Shown here piece after piece: positions 13,589 to 25,100 of a stretch of 64,000 nt of DNA. The notes below the pieces were generated by a model. The model was not told where the DNA came from. It saw only the letters and a program-made list of their open reading frames with translations, and ran no database searches. A program made the position numbers and the translations under genes. Numbering within the stretch: the first letter of the stretch is position 1; the number at the start of each line of letters is the position of its first letter. This stretch comes from Aulostomus chinensis. Taxonomy: Eukaryota; Chordata; Actinopteri; Syngnathiformes; Aulostomidae. Location: NCBI GenBank assembly GCA_037954235.1, contig JBBMOA010000017.1, positions 20,446,027 to 20,510,026 of the forward strand, in the 5' to 3' direction.

Positions 13589-14029
13589 CGGTGTGTAAAT
13601 CTTAGTACTTAAAAAACGGACATTCAAAATACATACAAACACATTGGCGTGGCTGAGATTGCTTCAGAATTGTACGCAGCATCCAAGCCAAGTGTGAACG
13701 CGCCCTGAGTGATTCACCAAAGCTTTCAGGATGACCAACCAGCCCCGTTATCTCTCATGCAATCACATTATGCAGCGTTAACTTCACTATGGCCATTAAT
13801 GAGGGTAAGAGTGACATCACCAGACTGACCCCATGATTCAATATGTTGAGTTAACTCCAAAGTGTCAATAAAAACTCCATTAATGAAGCCAACCAGGTCC
13901 ACCCAGACTGTGATCGGGACTTCAACGTGTTTAGTGCTACTGGTGGAGCCATAATTGCCTGAACAGGCTGGTTGTAATGACATTAGCAACCTGCTAACGA
14001 CCACAGAGGAGCTGGAGCAGTCGTTCTAA

Positions 14030-14460
14030 AGCCTCCGTTGTTTATCCGCGTGCTTGGGCAGTTCCACTCCTGCTTATCTGCAGCACGATAAACCTCTCGT
14101 TTTCAAGGGCTTTGCAATTTTCTTTATTAACTTGATGTTTGCATCTTTATCTCAGAGTTTAATGGCATGATCCAAGCCTGTGCTAGAAGAAACATGCAAA
14201 TTATGGAATTATGCCACAGATCCGTCAGCCAGGGTTATAAACACGGGTAAACCGGCCCATTATTTAAGGACGTGAGAGGCGCAGTGGTCGAGGACAGTTA
14301 AGCATGACAGTGAAAAATGCAAACTGACTGGCTTGCCGCAATATTATTAAATTTCCTTGTTGGCTGTTGTAGTAATTTGTTTATTCTGTCACACAAGCCA
14401 AGGGTATGCAAAATTATGCTGTTATTAGATGAATAAATAGAAAGTATTTGCATGATGCTT
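14030..14460. promoter_or_regulatory. CNE-like stretch with two perfect octamer motifs
   Basis: This low-repeat, AT-balanced stretch has a perfect POU octamer ATGCAAAT at 14194-14201, a second perfect octamer on the other strand (ATTTGCAT, 14446-14453) and a one-mismatch copy at about 14406. Several TAAT/ATTA homeodomain cores lie between. Dense motifs of this kind are typical of vertebrate developmental enhancers. Conservation was not tested. Confidence 0.3.
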
Positions 14461-16424
14461 CAGATCAGCATTAAAAATGTGTTGCTTCTGTGTCCTGACA
14501 ACAGGTTATGAAGCCTGAGGGAACATCCACCGTCGAAGAGGGACAAGCGTCACGGTTGGGTTTGATTTGGATCACCCAAAACCTGAACTCTGGACATCTA
14601 CAACATCTTTTCAACATATTCACAAGTGTTTACTCCAGCACTTCACGGAAGAGCAGGACGGTCCCAGAACAGAGCCATACAGGGGAAATAAACACGACTG
14701 CAATAAAAAGAAGAGGAAAAAAAAAAAAAAGGTTTTCTCTGGGCTAAACTGATCCTGCCTGAAGTAAATTTATCAGCTGTTTACTGGGACGGGATGCGTG
14801 ACATGAGGCATGATAACCAGCTCCCTTCATTTGCAAGGGAAATCCCACAAGGAGATTAGCCGCAGTATATACCCAGATGGAGATCCAACGGAGGGAGACC
14901 ACACGGAAGATACTACATTTAAAAAAAAAAGAAAAGAAGATACATTCAGGTTATGGTCGGCATAATTCACTGTAGGTTGATATAAAACATCTCTGGACCT
15001 TGTCTATCACCGTTTGGTGCTTTATGATTTAAATGGTTATGATTTCAATTCTAAGCGATGTTGTGTATTCCAGGTTTTTTTGGGGAAAACCACGTCTTCT
15101 TACCTTGTTTATGGAATATCACCCACAAAGATACACAGATGTACATTTAAGGGCTTCATGAAGAATATTATTAATGGTATGTGCAGTTTAAACAATTGTT
15201 TTGATGGTGCATTACTGTAATCGAGCATGCTTTCAAAATTGTGGCCGCCATCGTTTAATCTCTTTAGTACTTCCTGGTGAGCTAAAGCTTAGGTGAGTAA
15301 ACACATTGCTTTGTTATGGCTCGTGCTAAGATGGAGCAGTAAAACTGTCCGTGATGACGTTCTCTGGAGCGGCAGTCAAGCTGCGCGGCGCTGAAACCCA
15401 TCACGTGCCATCAATCTTCAATCTCGTGCAATTAACAGATACCGATGCAAAACAAACTGCAGCGGCTTGTACTGTTGTGAAAGAGGCAGTCAAACAGTCA
15501 CTGACCTGTTGGAGACCAAGCTGTCATACAAATACGGTGAGACATCGCCCTCTATTGGCTGAAACAAAGAAAGGAAGAAATTCCTACACAGTAACTGAAT
15601 ATCTTATAATCCTTTAATTCTGTTGCTGATATACTTAGCATTTTCCCAAATAAATCTGTTTTTTAATATTGTTTCTTCCTTACTTTCTTTCTGTCTTTTC
15701 TTTCAGGAACTGCTCAAACACACGTAGAACCACAAATCTACTCACACCATAACGGAGCAAGAAACTGACAAAGCTTGCAAAGTTATTATTATTATTGTGT
15801 GTGTGTGTATTTTAATGATGACGACAGTGCAGCTGTGAGTGTGTGTGCATGTGTTTTTTTTCCCCCAGTCAGTAGCAAGTGGAACTGCCATTTTGTAATC
15901 CACGGCAGAAAGACTGAGATTACTGATTGTAGTCCGTGGAGTTTTGTTAACCCACTCAAATCTGATGCACACACTTGTGAGGACAAGAGCGCATAAATCA
16001 GCTTCTCAGGACATTTAATCGTCTGCGCAGTCCCGTTGTTTATACGTCATCACCTGTCTGAGTAGATGGTCTACGCCGGTCTGAAAAAAATAATTCTTCT
16101 TTATTTCATTTGGCCTTATTTTCTACGTCCTCGTCTTTTCGATGATGATGCTCCCAAACACAGTGTTTTCAAGTATTTTGCTGCCAACACAAAAAAACAC
16201 ATCTTTGCATTGCGCACAATCCAACGCGCAGGTGAGCAAAAACACCTGTCAGCTACAATTATCTTTTCTGTCCATGTTTAGACAGTGTAATATGAGCTGA
16301 GTGCAGCACACGCACGAGGCTGCCTGCATACACACATTGGAATTATTATTTTTAAAACAAAGCACTACTGAAACAGGGACAAGGCTGGGACGCACGCAGC
16401 CAATCGTTCCGTTCTCTTTTGACG

Positions 16425-16426
<2 letters not shown>
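14461..16426. other. No gene seen
   Basis: Non-coding. If the candidate minus-strand exon near 16.9 kb is real, this would be part of its first intron. Confidence 0.45.
15545..15558 (-). promoter_or_regulatory. Weak CTCF-like motif
   Basis: The minus strand reads CCAATAGAGGGCGA, 12 of 14 positions of the CTCF core. It is about 1.2 kb to the left of the candidate minus-strand exon. Confidence 0.25.
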
Positions 16427-16473
<47 letters not shown>

Positions 16474-16485
16474 GCGCGCGCGCGC
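16427..16485. repeat. Compound (CA)n-(CG)n alternating tract
   Basis: About 16 CA units pass directly into about 13 CG units, giving nearly 60 bp of strict purine-pyrimidine alternation with strong left-handed (Z-DNA) potential. It lies about 290 bp from the splice donor of the candidate minus-strand exon. A pure CG run of this length is rare in vertebrate DNA. Confidence 0.9.
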
Positions 16486-16629
16486 TTCAAACAAACTCAG
16501 CTGCCGGTTACCAACACTGGTGCCAATAAACCAACACTGGGCAAGTAACGAATCATCTTCAGAACATGAATGAGCAACACATGGATATCAGTACAAAAAT
16601 TCAGATTATTAGAATCAAAATGAATTCAA

Positions 16630-16678
16630 TTCTCTCTCTCTCTCTCACTCACACTCACACACACACACACACACAAAC

Positions 16679-16740
<62 letters not shown>
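16630..16740. repeat. Compound (TC)n-(CA)n tract next to a splice donor
   Basis: A TC run (16632-16646) changes into CA repeats interrupted at 16675-16680 and then pure to 16740. On the minus strand this is a (TG)n run starting about 28 nt after the candidate donor at 16770. Confidence 0.9.
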
Positions 16741-16741
<1 letters not shown>

Positions 16742-16770
16742 CCGAGAGAACAACAAATCCACGCACTCAC

Positions 16771-17015
16771 CCTGGGATGTCTTCAGAAAGGCCCCATCGG
16801 TACAACACCCGCGTACCCTCCGTCCTGCTGATTACCAGCAGTGTCAGGTTCCTGGTTACGGCGGCCGGTGACGCCACAGTCCCGTCGTCTTCACCACTCT
16901 CACACTCTTGTGTCCACTCGTAGATATTTATGGAACACGAAACAATCCGTCTCAATACACACTCTTGTAGTCGAAGTTTAACTATCGGAAATTCGCGCTG
17001 TGTGGAAAGGAAGTG
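16771..17015 (-). other. Candidate exon (5' exon) of an unidentified minus-strand gene
   Basis: On the minus strand this CpG-rich block ends in CCCAGG|GTGAGTG, a strong splice donor with GT at 16770-16769. One frame is open across the whole block but contains no ATG in that frame; the only ATG (near 16797) is quickly stopped. It is therefore either an untranslated first exon or an internal exon. The second reading is possible because CACTTCCTTTCCACACAG just upstream (about 17014-16997) resembles an acceptor. The CCAAT box and DR1 immediately upstream favour the first. I do not recognise the encoded peptide, and no further exon of this gene could be identified to the left. Confidence 0.4.
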
Positions 17016-17021
17016 CACGTA

Positions 17022-17050
17022 GGGTCAAAGGTCACACTATGCCATTGGCT
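17022..17050 (-). promoter_or_regulatory. Candidate TATA-less promoter: DR1 nuclear-receptor site plus CCAAT box
   Basis: GGGTCAAAGGTCA (17022-17034) is a near-perfect DR1, the type bound by HNF4, PPAR-RXR or COUP-TF. GCCATTGGCTGA (17041-17052) is an inverted NF-Y CCAAT box, reading TCAGCCAATGGC on the minus strand. An ETS-like TTCC cluster follows at about 17005. The order CCAAT, DR1, ETS, CpG-rich exon, splice donor on one strand is promoter-like. Motifs only; no transcript evidence. Confidence 0.4.
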
Positions 17051-19253
17051 GAATTTAATCACATGAAAAAACTTGGTCTTAATTTATTTTATTTTTGTCT
17101 TAAAAACTATTCGTTTATGGTTTCTTTTCATATGGGCTGTATAAATTATATAATAAGCAAGTAAAATAACAGAAAAACTTTTTTTTTTTAAATTACAACA
17201 CAGAAACCCCTTGGGGCGCACTGGCAGCCCCAGGGGGTGGCTCCAGCACACCCTAACCCCTCCCCACGGTGGGCGGCAACCTTAAAGCACCTTAACCTGG
17301 GCTGAAGCCCAGGGGGCCCAGCGAGTTTAGAGGCCTGTCATTTTGAGGACATGATGAGCTGAAAAGGTCACATGGTTTTGTAACCTGTCAGTTTTCCTGT
17401 GCACTGTATAGCCTATATTATAAATAGGGACTACTTTACGTTGTAGGAACACCTTACGTGCGCTATTAGGCGCGCATTGATCTGTATACAGTTCAGTTAC
17501 GTTCTGGATTCTACAAGTAAAGAGATGTTTAACTTTGTTCATCTCTCCAGCTTCTTTATTAATAGTACGGTTGTGTAAGTAGGCCACATGCACACCACGT
17601 TCAAGGCGGCTGGTTGATCCAAATGAACACTTAGTGAAGCCCAGCCCCCCCAAAGAAAATCAGCTCTAGTCTAGGAAAGCCGTGCGTTGAGACGGCCTTG
17701 GGGCCTTGAAATCCTCTCAGCCTGGGGCCTGCCATTAGGTGAAGGCTGACTGTGGCAGCAAAGTGCTGGAATTGACCTCTCATTTACAGCTGCAGGGATT
17801 TGCTGAATTCGCATGCGGGTCTGCAACAACTGTCCTCCCGCTGCCGACTGGTGGGGTCTGGTGTGACACATCCGGGATGATCTTCTGAAGGGATCACCTC
17901 GATAGTGATCGTGGTGTCTTCATCACCAGAACTGGTGGGAAAGATGCATGATCAAACTAATGATACATAAAGTTGGCATCTTTCTAAACCTTTGTCTTTC
18001 ATAGTTTCTGTGGAGCCCTTTTTTTTTTAATTGAAAATGAACCTTATAGGCAGAAGTTCTTTAATCAATGACGTCTAAATGTTATCCAGGGCATCGGTAG
18101 CAGGTTCTTTATTCTGTTTGTTGGAGTTACACAGGGTGTGGGAGAGCGATGTCTCCTTTAAATGATTAGTTTTGTGGTCACTATAATACATCCTACACAT
18201 AAATATTTCCAATCACGTTCTGTTTTGTGGTTTTTAATTGAGCCAAAGGATAAAAGATGGCATTAAAATTTGCAGACAATATAAGGGTGGCTGCAAAAAA
18301 ATAGAAGTGTTGCACTTACAGTTTTGTTCCATGGATCCGGTGGCTGAGATTATTCAGACACTAGGGGGCAGCATCTGATTTCTGATATACAAAAGGCTGC
18401 CGTGTTGCGCGAGGGGCCGGCACACCCCTCCTCCTGACTCATGTCTCCTCACTGGGACTGAATGGTTGTGGTGTGCCTCCATTGAGAAAAATAAAACCTC
18501 TGAAACCCCGCTAGTCATTTGGACTGATGACTGTCCGTCTTACTCACTGAGAAATTTGTAAAGAATGTTGTGATTCACTCAGAGTACATCTCAAATCAAA
18601 GGTTCAGTCATACGCTGGAACGCGGTCCTGCATTTTTCTTTTACAAGACAAACATCACACTTGCATGACTGATGTGGCCGTCAAATGGATTAAAGATGGT
18701 AAACCTCGCAACCCTCACATCCTGCAGGGCGTCAGGGCCGAAGTTAGCCGGGTAGCGCTTTGCGTGCCTGCGGACCATTAACGCAGGGAGCCTTAACTGA
18801 TGGAGGAGAGAAGAAATGAGCTCACGGCTTCCTATGGCGACACGGACGGCTTCTCACTTCTACTGTTACTATTATTGACGGAACATTTGGACAAACCGGG
18901 TGTGTTGTCGGCAAATGAAGGGGAGACTTTAGATGCTGCTGCTCAATAATGTACTCAATCAAGATCTGATATTTTTAATATTCCAATTATCAATACATAC
19001 GAGATCCCTCGCAGGGTATCTCACATATGTTTTTACCTCTTTTTCTTTTGAATGTCTTTCTTAGAGAGAGTAAAAAAAAAAACTGCTTCGTGCGTTCAAT
19101 TTTCTTCACTTATTGAATTTCTCTATTAAAAAACGTGCTTTTAAAATGCTGGGCTGCTTCACCCTTTCAGTTCTCTTGCATGTGACTTGTTTTACTTTGG
19201 TAAGATTTCAACAGTGGCTCCAGAAACGCGCACTTTCGTGAATCGATCTAATT
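17051..19253. other. No gene seen
   Basis: Holds a small perfect hairpin (CCTGGGCT-GA-AGCCCAGG, 17296-17313), a GC-richer unique stretch at 17650-17880 and the CTCF-like motif at 18358. Confidence 0.45.
18358..18371 (+). promoter_or_regulatory. CTCF-like motif
   Basis: ACACTAGGGGGCAG matches the CTCF core consensus CCASYAGRKGGCRS at 13 of 14 positions. It lies about 1.3 kb behind the candidate minus-strand promoter, outside any gene seen here. Motif match only. Confidence 0.4.
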
Positions 19254-19268
19254 TATATATATATATAC

Positions 19269-19299
<31 letters not shown>

Positions 19300-19378
19300 C
19301 ATATATATATACATATATATATATACATATATATATACACATATATACATATATATATATACACATATATACATATAC
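19254..19378. repeat. TA-rich repeat with TATATACA units
   Basis: About 125 bp of TA dinucleotides broken regularly by CA, giving ATATATACAT units; strongly self-complementary. Overlapping Tyr/Ile-rich frames are artefacts of it. Confidence 0.9.
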
Positions 19379-19613
19379 AAAAAAAAAAATCAGACTGTCA
19401 GCAAACTTGACCAAAATGAGCACAACCTGGGAACTGCTGAAAAGAGACAACAGGAGATTAACCCCCGTTTATTTATCTGTAACTGGTTGAGCTTCTAAAT
19501 GACGACAGCGCCCCAGCCAAAGAAACTGGGTAATTACCTGCCACACACATCTGATTTGTGCCCCCCCCCCCCCAAAAAAGACCTTTCATGCGGAGCACAG
19601 CAGTCCTGTATAC

Positions 19614-19616
<3 letters not shown>

Positions 19617-19654
<38 letters not shown>
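19617..19654. repeat. (TG)n microsatellite
   Basis: Nineteen pure TG units. Confidence 0.9.
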
Positions 19655-19655
<1 letters not shown>

Positions 19656-22064
19656 ACAATTCTGACAGCTGATACAAAACGGATGTCGAGGATGATCAAA
19701 CTTTCTCTGCAGTTTTTGCTGCATTTCTGTAACGCCGCTCAAACCCTGAAAATAAATCGAGACATCGCTATGAAACGTATGAAAGGAAGCTTTCGTGTCG
19801 AGACATTTTAATATGCATGTCAATCCAAATTATTTCACAATAAGAAGGGTGAAGAATGTTCCGTTTTCACGCCATCTCATAAAACTGTCTATTACCAGCG
19901 TGAAAAAGAAAGAAGAAAAAAGTGGCCACCAGAATAAAACCTAGCATGTGTAGAAGTGTTTTCTTAAGCGGAGAGGAAGACTTTTAATTGTTCTCAGCCT
20001 TAAACCACATGGACAGTATAGAGGGTTTGGATGCGCACCAAGACATCGGCATGCATCCCGAGATGTTGTAAGAAATTACAGTGACACACGCACACACAAA
20101 AAATGAATAAATAAGATGAAACGTCTCTCTAATATTAACACGACTTTAACACGACTCAACCTAAACGAAAGGTTCTTTAAAAGAGCAGGAATAACAACGA
20201 TGCTCCTGATCCCACAGCCAAGGTGTGGATTCGCCTGCTTTTATGGGCAGCGTTTTTCAGGTGCAGGGGAAGAGACATTGGCTTTGAATGTGTTTTATTA
20301 AGAGGAGACTGGACTGGATCCTGCCCGTAAAAACCCGAGTTGCTAATCTCAAATGACCTATAAATCCTGAGGTCTTGTTCCTAGAACCTGGCGTGTCTGG
20401 AGGAAATATGATTAGTCAAATGTAACCGGCCGTGTCTGCTATTTAATTTGATAGTAATGTACCTTTACCCGTATAACTGACTTCTTTCGGCTTCCATCAA
20501 AATGCGACCTCTTTTTATCGTGATAGGATATGAAAACATATGTAAAATAACTGGATTTTATTTCACGCACCCGTGTTTTGACTTTTTTCTGTGGGTCAAG
20601 GGAGCACCCTTCTCTGCACACACCCCCCCCCTCCCTTCTCCTTTTTCATAAATCCTCAAAATGATTTATTTCCTAGTAACTTTGCTCGTGAAACTGATGT
20701 GGACCGGGGCCTTTGTAGCGTCTGGTTTCCCTGCTGGCTGCAGTAAAATCAGGCTGAGGTCCAGGCGTGGGGCAGCGCTTGCGTGACTGCAGAGTGGGGG
20801 AGCGCCGGCTATAAGTCTTGGCGCGGGGGGCACCTGTGAGCAGCCCGCATCCTTGCATGTCACGATGTGGCCCCAGACTCAAAGCACCCAGGCTGATAGA
20901 TTTGAAGGCCCATATTTAAGTGCGTAGATTTATGATCGGCAGTTGCAGCATGTCAGAGAAACTGTGTTACTTTTGCAGGAGCACGAAACGAGGCCTCTTC
21001 CTATAGCGGGGTGCTTTTAGGTTAGCGGCAGCCACTTGGGACGTCCTCCAAACAACATAACACCTTGTTGAAATGAGAGAAGGGTTGGCCAGATGCATAC
21101 ACGACTATCGCCTGACACCCGGAGGCCGGCTCAAGCTCCGGCCTTGCCGTTTCATCAGGTGAGGGAGCTAGAAGGGTCAAGAAAGGTCACGGAAGGGAAG
21201 AGGCAGAAGGGAAGGGGTAGGTGACTGAGGGTACGACCTGTTGAAACATTCAGAAAACTTGACCTCTGGATTTCAAGCTTCTCCTCCCTGCAGTTGCCTG
21301 TCTCTCCTTCTCACGTCATGCGCAACAGCAGGAAGGATCATTCCCCCTCATGTCACGTAATGGGGTTCTCCTTAGCGGCTCCTCATCGCTCACTCCCTGC
21401 TGTGTGAAGCAGACGGTCGGATAGAAGTGAAAAAGATAGGAGAGCTCTCAATTTAAACATGGCCGTCACATGTCACCAAGTTGTGCAGCCGACACTGCAG
21501 AAGAATGAGAATCCAGGTGGAGCTTTCAGATCTAGAAGTAAATATCACCCATACCATGCAATGTTCTCATCAGGAAAATGTTAACCGGTTTAGCGATAAC
21601 CTGCTTAAAATATATGTCACTATTTTTTTTCCTTTTCTTGAAATAAGCTTCTTCTTTTTTTTTAGCAAGCAAAAGTGGAAAGAGACGGAGGAAAGGAGAG
21701 ATGGAAGGATGGATGGTCTAAAAATAGAACCAGGTGCTCCAGATATGAACACCTGTGGGGTAAAACCCTGTTGGGCCGTTCCATCTCCAAACATTCCTGA
21801 AACACTTTCATCTGCAACTTTTATCAGTGTTCCTAGAATTTTAGAGGAGGACAGCACGCTTCAAAACATTACAGTTTCTTTGGAATGTGTAGCGTTTCTC
21901 GGACCTCACACCACAGCATTCCTGTGATTCTTAGACGAGCTTGTAGCTTTGCGGGAATATTCACAAAACATTGTTAAATGTTACAATTTCTAACGATCTT
22001 AGAACAAAAGTCTGACCAGAGGACCGTTGTAAGAATGTGAACCCTGTCAAATAATGCTCCTAGA
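19655..22064. other. No gene seen
   Basis: Mixed composition. A GC-richer part at 20700-21150 contains GGAGGCCGGC...GCTCCGGCC, able to form a short hairpin near 21121-21145. No supported exon. Confidence 0.4.
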
Positions 22065-22195
22065 AGCGTTTGACTGCAACGTTCTGGCGATGTCTCTTTT
22101 TGGGACATTGTTGAAGCAACGGGTTATAGAACGTTCTTTAATCAGACGTTCCCAAAACATCCACGCTGTTAAAACGTTCTTTAAACTTTAGATGA
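22065..22195. repeat. Cluster of AACGTTC words
   Basis: AACGTTCT or its variants occur at about 22078, 22130, 22147 and 22172, with GTTCCCAAAACAT between. This matches a degenerate fish repeat built on an ACGTTC unit. It follows a gene-free stretch. Confidence 0.3.
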
Positions 22196-25100
22196 AAACA
22201 TTTTCCTGAAAGGCATGACTAGATATTGGAGGTAGCATTGAGAGACCGTCGCGCGCGAGCCGGGATGCTAATTTTTGTAGGACAAATAAAAATGGGGGTT
22301 TTATTTAGCTCAAGTTTAGTTTTTGAACAGAATGTTGTCAAGATCAAACACTGGCGATACATGATGTTTCTCATCTAAGATGTTTTATAAAATCTCTCCG
22401 GGACACGTCAGTATATCACCCTGGTTCTTAAACAGGCTGCTGCCAGCATCTCCCGAGTTGCATTCAAACACACCCCATAAGTTCAAGTTCGGTCCCAAAC
22501 GTCAGAGACAATAAAGTTACAAAGCCGAAGCCTCCTGGATTCAATCACGCTGCGTTAGTTCGCGACCTGCCTGTCCTACGGCCTTGAACACGCACACTTG
22601 AGGACTTTGTGGTGTTCGCTCCGCATGAATGAAACAAGCATTCCTACAGTAAAGATGATGACAAAGATTACAAATGCAAATGGGATGTTTGACACTTCGT
22701 CAGCGACAGTGAAGGCCACTGATTAGCCCTGACAGCGAAGATCAGCTGTACTTTGATGTAACCACCACCTAAGAAGTTGCAAAAGTAAACCATTTTTCCA
22801 AGTGTCTGCGCCGCGCCACAACCGTTTCTTAAATTCACCAGGATTTTGTGATTTCATTTCCAAGGGCTCGGCCGTGCTAACAGACCCCAAAATAAGCGTT
22901 AGCAACTTCTACAGGACGTTAAGTTTTAGGTTTTAACAAAGGTTTTGTTCTGGTGCCGAGCTCACAAATCCTGTGACGCTAAAGAGCCACGTATTGTTTA
23001 CCTGGTGGAGACAAATACAGAGGTTAAAGTGAAAAATGAACAACATAAAAAGCCCTCCCGGCTCTTGATGCTAACGTTTGGTTGGCCTACCAATGGGCTT
23101 TGTCCCTCTGCTCTGTTTTAGGTGTCACTTTCGCTCTCTGTAACAGTGTCGGAGAGCCTGTTTTGATGTGTTTACGGCAGAAACTGATGGGAGTCGCAAC
23201 GCAGAGAGCAGAAAGTGACAAGGGGGAAAAAAATCAGCGCTTTCAGTGAATGGAATTTGACGGGACGGTTGCTCCGTATGATAGTTCCAGCTGTTTTGTG
23301 GTTGCTGATCGCAATGTCCCCCCCTAAATATTGGAACGATTTAATAATTATAAGTCCCTATTGATTATTTCAATAGGGTTGAAAAAAACCTATTAACTTT
23401 ATAACCAATTACATGTTGTTGTTGTCCAAACAGAAGAGCTACAGATCAGAGTTATTGCCAGGATGTTGTGGAGAAAATGGCCTTGTTTTCTTTCCAGTGT
23501 TACATCCCAAAGAAACAAAGTGCTCTTGTGTTGTAAAGTGTCTGATGTATGTGTAGTTGTGCCTCAGTCGTACAACATATGTGCACATATATTGTGGTTT
23601 TGTGTGCATCCTGAGCCCAGAGGGATCTGATTACACTTACTGTTGCTCAAGCATGATAAACTGTCTGTTTTCTCTGCCTGGCACTCCGTAGGGACCCGTT
23701 CATCACTCCGGAGCGCTCTCCTCTCCACAAGTGTGAGAATATATTGTTCAGTGTAAATAAATGATCGCACGAGAATACACAAAAGCATCCAATCTGGTGC
23801 CAATCCGAATCAAATCTTGTTTGTATCGGTTTGTTTACATTTGAGTAAGCGGCAGTATAATGTAAGAGACCACCAGAAACATTGGTTTCCTGGAGCAGCG
23901 GAGGACGTTGGCTTTTTCATCTCCTCCATGGTTCATTTTTAACGCGTTTTGTTTGTCATTTACGGCCGTCTCCACACACAGATGTGGCTTTTCCGAATGA
24001 TGCCATATCATTTTATTGTACAAACCGCACAATTTAAATGTGACTTGAGTTCATTTGGGCCAAATAAATCCACTCTGCTTTGAGCATGGTGGTTAAATAT
24101 GTGCATTCAAAAGATGTGGTCCATCCCTGCCAACATCAGTGATAAGGTTTGATACACCCTGAGGGCGTTTCACAAAAACTGGAACGAGAAGGTTTAAGAG
24201 CAGCCCTGAATCCGTGAGCTCCTTGTTAGAGGCTAGTGTCTGCATTTATACCCACAGCATGACTTCCAGGGTCCAGAGCCAGACGCTTCCTAGTGATCCC
24301 ATCCCAGCCGAGGTATTGAAGGAAGCAGTGGCAGAGGTTAATCTGGAACATACTTGCGACTTTGTCAGGCTGTGTTATCCTGCCGTCACGACATCCTGCT
24401 TGATTTACGGGCCTCATCTTGCTGCCGTTCACCACGTCTCTTCTCTTCTCTGTGTGGGACGTGACATCGTCTGGTTTCCACCCCTCCTCTACACCTTCAC
24501 TCATAATGTTCACACTCGGAACATCCACGCGTGAGCCTGCTGCAGCCTGCGCCGGGTCAATAACTCAGCTACAATACTTCCCATACCTTCACTTAGAGGT
24601 CTGTTACAATCTCATTTTGTTGTTTGTGTTGAGTCTGATGATAGTCCACTAAACACTGCAGAGAGTAACATCAACACAGCCAGACAATCCCCGTCTCCAT
24701 CCCGGGAATTAAGACCACATGTGCGCACATACAGTTTTCCTCTGCTCTCAATGCAAATCTCTATTCCGACAGTTATTACAAGATTTAAAATAGATCAAGG
24801 CGTATGCTTGATGACTGCCTCGGTTTACACTGGAGGCTTTTACTTGAAGCTGTTTTAGAACCATTGGAGGTCAATGCCAGACAACTTCAGACAGGTCAGC
24901 GGTGAGGTAAGACTTGGTGATGATGATGATGGTGGTGGTGATGATAGTGATTCCGCACCATCCAGTGACCCGTCGAGCAGGTTGAGACAGTTGTTGACAA
25001 TACCAGGATATTTCATCTGATTTTTTTTTTTTTACATGAAAGTGGCTTAAAGTAAAATTTTACCGATGAAAATTTCCTTCATGAATTCAAGACATCTAAT

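Larger units (their letters stand above)
11863..14029. other. No gene seen; microsatellites
   Basis: Non-coding DNA with the AC, CAA and GT repeats listed separately. A minus-strand frame at 13768-14004 looks protein-like in composition, but I recognise nothing and see no splice support. Confidence 0.45.

Noticed and set aside
13768..14004. Minus-strand 78-codon frame with protein-like composition
   Set aside because: No family recognised, no acceptor or donor at suitable places; kept only as a remark.
19187..19498. Tyr/Ile-rich frames
   Set aside because: Produced by the TA/CA repeat.
21481..21927. 148-codon open frame
   Set aside because: No ATG at its start, T and A runs within it, nothing recognisable.
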